DNA of 64,000 bases from Vitellaria paradoxa (taxonomy: Eukaryota > Streptophyta > Magnoliopsida > Ericales > Sapotaceae): positions 44,036,663 through 44,100,662 of the forward strand of contig CM034239.1 of NCBI GenBank assembly GCA_019916065.1. Direction: 5' to 3'. The notes below the pieces were generated by a model. The model did no database searches, had not been told where the DNA came from, and saw only the letters and a program-made list of their open reading frames with translations. Shown in pieces: positions 59,528 through 64,000 of this stretch; position 1 is the first letter of the stretch, and every line of letters begins with the position of its first letter. The translations under genes were made by a program, and so were the position numbers.

Positions 59528-62500
59528 ATTATATATAAGTGGCTGCTTAAGAAATGGTAAATCTGTTACTATATAAATATATGTATATGTATGTATATTT
59601 ATTACTTAATTCTTCAGGTTATATCAGGAGTTACAATGGATTAAAATATATATAACTAAACTAGCCACTGGTTATTTGAGTAATTTTGTAGGTGATCAAT
59701 AGCCTTGATCTATCTGTAAACCCTAAATGGTAACAAGTCTAAACTAATATTTATGTGGGCTTACAATAATCAACTTAATTAATTAGTTCACACTGCTTTT
59801 TAAATTAAACAGTAATAATATCTGTGAACTCTATGATTTTGAGCAGATATCTCGAAGTTTCTTCTTGCTAAACCCTACAAACCATAACCCATAACTGATC
59901 AGCTTTAATCTGCTCATTCACTTTGAAGTTTTGAATGAGTTTCTAGAAAAAAATACATAAATAAATAAAATTGTAGCCATTATTACTAATTTTACCCTAG
60001 CTAGAACCTTCAGTCCTCAAGGACATGCATTCATATGCAACGGTATATATAAGAATATGCTTTCAATTAACCATATCCTCTTTCAAAAACAAAGGAACCA
60101 GTAGGCACTGGTAGTATTAGGATGAATACTCTCTCTCTCTCTCTCTCTCTCATTAGATGATCACTATTTGCAGTGATATCCTAATTAAAATATACCTCAA
60201 CTTTAGATTAATTTATGTTTTTTTAAAGATTCTGGAGATCTCGTACTCCGATGAATAGGTCATCTGAGGTAAGAAACACTTCTGGGTGTTAGTATTTAAG
60301 AATAGACCAATAATTAATTAGATAAATTAATAGATATATATATTTCAAATCCCTTAAATTATAATATTTCCGGGTCCATGCAATCTTTTTTCGTCCATCC
60401 TTAAATTATAATACCAATTTACTATAAATTTCTTAAAATCTTTAAAAATTTTTAAAAATTATTTAATTTTTATTTTACTGTACAAATTAAAAATTCATAA
60501 TTTATGTCATTTTATCTCACTTTTTACCACTCTATACACACTATATATTTTTTAAGTCACAGAAATCATCATTGCAAATCTCCCAAATGTACGAGAAACA
60601 GAATGCTTATTCTATAATCTTTTCTCTCTTTTACTCATGCTAATACAACCACCCCCTTTCATGGAATGCCCCTAGGATTGCCGTCTTTAGTGCATTTAAC
60701 ATCTCTCTGCAAGGGGTAGTTTGGAAATTTTTCGTTTTTTTTTCTATTGGTAAGTATCTTTTGTGCCTTTACTAGATTGCTCGTAGTCTGTATCAGATTT
60801 TGTGGGACATTACATTTATTCTTTTTTGTCACCTTTCTTTAGGTTTTAGTCAAAAAATGCATCGTGTGCTTTGTCATAGAATTACTCTATATATATATTG
60901 AGGGTGATCAAATTTTGTCTTCCAAGAACATGCAGTGCCACTTTATTCCCAGTCTAAACAACCATGAGTGAGAGATTAAATGAAAGGCACATAGATGGAA
61001 CCATAGAGGGGGAGAGAAATATAGCTAGCTAATTTCTTTTTCAATATATTTTCTCAATTTCAAAAAAAAAAATGATGATTGACAACAATACGCTGGAAAA
61101 ATATTTGAAGACTTAAAATATAGTTTATAAATATTAAATTCAATTCAACAAAGTTTTACTTCTAAACTTACTGAAATGAACTCCATAAATCCGTTACTCC
61201 ATTCATTTTTATTTATTTTTTAAAATAAATTTATTGATTTTAGAAATTTTAACTAGCTTGAACCTTGCAACTTTAAAAACATCTTTACAATTCCTTGTTA
61301 ATATTATGATTGCCCTAGATAATTAATATTAGTTCCTTAGGCAACGACATTGTGGTTTGTTGCAAACTACATTGTTTAAATTAAAATTAGTAATAAAAAG
61401 AATGGTAACTTAGTTTATGAGACTTCTGTTCTGTGGGACCTAAAGAAGGCGAGGGGTGTACTATTTTATCCTTACTTGCAGACCAGTTGTTACCAAATTC
61501 GAATTCATGACATGCCGTAGTAGAATAACCATAATCCATATGATTGTTCTAATTACAGAACTATGCAAAACATACATTAAGCTAAAGTACATTATTCTTT
61601 AATTACAAATGCGAGCGAAGTTGATGTGCTGATACAAAAGTTTTACTTTTTATATAACTTTGGACATTCCTAGCATAGTAAGTTGATTTTTAGGGTTGAG
61701 TTAGACTCACCGGCTCTTCAAAATTTTCTGCAATCCTCACCTTATAAGTTAATTCATAGAGTTAAGTTGGGCACATGAGCACTTCAATAGTAATGATGTT
61801 GTTGCAGAAAACCATGTAGTTTATTTATTTCTCCTGTATGAAATGCCAAGCTAATATGTAGCTCATAATTGGGGTAATTAGACTCCTCATCCTGGACAGT
61901 TAGTTTGTAACACAGCTCTAATAATTGGATTTGCCCCTAAGATTAGCCGGCTTTCCATCAAGCTTTTAGAAAATTTGGTTTTCCTTCCTATGATGGTGTA
62001 TCAAGTACTCCTATAATGTTGATATGAATCTTTGTCAATCTTGAATGTAGACTATTACTTGTGCTTATGGGTGGATCGAGTTAAGGCCTAATGAAGGCAA
62101 TTACCCTCACTGATTAAGAAAATTACAATAAGATTTCTATTGATTCTATTTTTGTTTATTTATAAATTTTACTTTTAGTCTTATTATTATTAAATTTTTT
62201 TCTCATTAAATTTTTACTTTTGTCCTTATTTGAATTTAAAATATAATTTTATCTTTACTCATAGTTCACCTCTACTTGTAAGTCTCATATGTAGATTATT
62301 AATTATACGTGACTAATGCACTTGAATTACTCTACTGTACTCACCTAATCATAATAGAAAGCATTTTATATACTTTTTCTTAGGTTATACTTCTCTTAGG
62401 TTATATTTCATTAGATAAACAATCTATGATTCAAAGAGTCTTCTAATCCTTATATATTTAGACTTAGGTTAAGACTGTCAAATTTTTGTATTAGAATGAT

Positions 62501-64000
62501 TTGTCTCGAAGTTCTTAGAAAAGTCATAAGCACGGGCAGAGTTACGTTGGGGCAAGGGGGGCAAGTGACCCCCTCAATTTTTAGATAAAATTACTAAAAT
62601 GTCCTCCTTATTATTTTAATTTTATTTAAAAATTAAATTAATTAAAAATTAAGATATTTTAATTTTATTAAAAATTTAAAGTTAACTCAAATTTTTTTAA
62701 CATATAAGAAGTTTAAAAGAATCAAACTTGGTATTTTTTGTGAAATAAAGTGTATCTTTTAATACATTATTGCATATTTTTGTTTATACTATCAGTAAAT
62801 TTAGCATATAACATAATAAATTCTATAGATAATAAAATTTAATAATAATTATATTTTTTGTTGTAAGGGATATCTCTAATAAATTTCAGGTACTTGAACC
62901 ATTAACTGTGAGAAATATATTCACTAGTTAATACTCAAGAATAATTTATTTTCTCTCTAAAAATAACATCATTTTTCTCCTACTCTTAATTGAAAAATAA
63001 GTCGATTGTTATTTTTTCTTGGGTGTTCGGTGCCCCCCTTGGCGCCCGGTGCCCCTTGGGCAAAAATTCTAGCTCCGCCCCTGGTCATAAGTATTGTTCT
63101 TCATGTGATACTCACTGGATACACATGAAAAATTACTGCAAGTAAAGTGGGATGAAAGCTTGGTGTCTCAGGACGTTACTAAGCATGTTGTGGAAGAGCT
63201 CGTGAGAAATTGCTAGGAGCTTGCGAGAACTTACCAAATCGAACTACAATTTTGTAAATTTTATAACTACATATAGAATTCTATTTTATCTGGAATTTCA
63301 AATTTCATATATTTTAGGATGTCTTTAGAATTTAAAAAAAAAGGGAGAAATATATTTAGAGAGCTATTAAAATTAGTAGATCTAGGTTTTCTCTCTCAAG
63401 TTCAGCCAACAATGCTTCATTTTCTTTATACATTAGTGATTCCAAGGATTTCTAATATTTGTACTGTGGATTCTGTTAGTTGTGAATTTAAGAAAGTATC
63501 GTGAATTCATTAAATTTTGAAAGATTCTTTCGTTTAGGTTTAGTGCATCAATAATTTGAGTAACAAGTCAATAATATAGATTTGTAAATTCGAAACTATT
63601 GAGAGATTAAATTTTTGTAACCAAGAATTTTTTATAATGAAAGATTCGAGTTTTCACTTTGGCATTGTTTATTTGCGATTGATTGCGTAGTTCTTTGGGA
63701 TATCTAAATCCTGCGTTTTTTTCTTTTCTTTTTTTTTTTTCAACTTTTTATAATGCTCTTTTAGTAACAGGACTATTTACTAAATTCATTTAATTTTATT
63801 ATTGCCCTATAATTTAACATATCTATGCTGTGTTTTCTACACCAAAGCTATTTTTAGGTGCAAGTTAGTTAAAGTTCTTTAAGTTTTGTGTAATCTAGAT
63901 TAATTGTAGCTAGTTCTTTTTTTATTTATTTTTTTCCTCTCCTCAAAGAGGTGCAACAAGCTTTGAACTATGATGCAAAACGAATGGAGCTAGTTTAATA
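59528..64000. other. Gene-free right end of the window
   Basis: No conserved frame found. It holds a CT repeat at 60129-60151, a weak 140-bp-family MITE relic around 60425-60545, and the hAT-type MITE at 62531-63083. The rest is AT-rich spacer in which I see nothing further. Confidence 0.55.
62531..63083. mobile_element. hAT-type MITE, 553 bp, with 8-bp target duplication
   Basis: Left end CACGGGCAGAGTTACG; right end read inward CAGGGGCGGAGCTAGA: a terminal inverted repeat of about 13 bp with mismatches, of the CAGGGGCGGAGC type common to plant hAT MITEs. The 8-bp word GTCATAAG stands at 62523-62530 and again at 63084-63091, a perfect target duplication. Subterminal GGGGCAAGGGGGG and CCCCCCTTGG words mirror each other. 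No transposase frame. Confidence 0.92.

Overview
The window is nuclear DNA from a flowering plant. Genes are split by GT-AG introns, intergenic DNA is very AT-rich, and the proteins are plant-specific: a chloroplast CGL160 factor, an ALOG/LSH transcription regulator, a prenylated HIPP metal-binding protein and an epsilon-class 14-3-3. The species cannot be named from sequence alone; a dicot-like or magnoliid tree would fit. There are six protein genes in 64 kb. Most of the rest is transposon debris and AT-rich or tandemly repeated DNA.

Layout: 1-778 is the 5' end of a Copia retrotransposon on the minus strand. It lies in an intron of a bifunctional FMN hydrolase/riboflavin kinase gene (minus, 4420 leftwards, running off the left edge). 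5.2-6.8 kb holds three MITEs. 8.4-14.4 kb is a seven-exon 14-3-3 gene (minus) with two MITEs in intron 3. 14.4-20.3 kb is gene-free, with MITEs and tandem repeats. 20.3-21.6 kb is an intact single-exon gag-like gene (minus) with no LTR or pol seen around it. 22.7-24.65 kb is a three-exon HIPP gene (minus). 24.7-30.2 kb is gene-free and AT-rich. 30.25-34.0 kb is the nine-exon CGL160 gene (plus), possibly with an intron in its 3' UTR. 34-59 kb is a gene-free island with minisatellites, a ~210-bp tandem array, several MITEs, a complete non-autonomous Helitron (47.25-49.29 kb) and a decayed LINE 3' fragment (54.4-56.35 kb). 59.0-59.5 kb is a single-exon LSH10-like ALOG gene (plus). The right end holds a hAT-type MITE with a perfect 8-bp target duplication.

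The genes have no evident functional link: flavin metabolism, phosphoprotein binding, metal/prenyl signalling, chloroplast ATP synthase assembly and organ-boundary transcription. Gene models were built by hand from protein homology recalled from known families plus splice consensus. For every multi-exon gene the reading frame carries through all junctions listed. I see no prokaryote-style defence system, CRISPR array or biosynthetic cluster. The items most worth a second look are the intact gag-derived gene, the Helitron with its internal repeats, the Copia insertion in the riboflavin kinase gene, and the putative CGL160 3' UTR intron.
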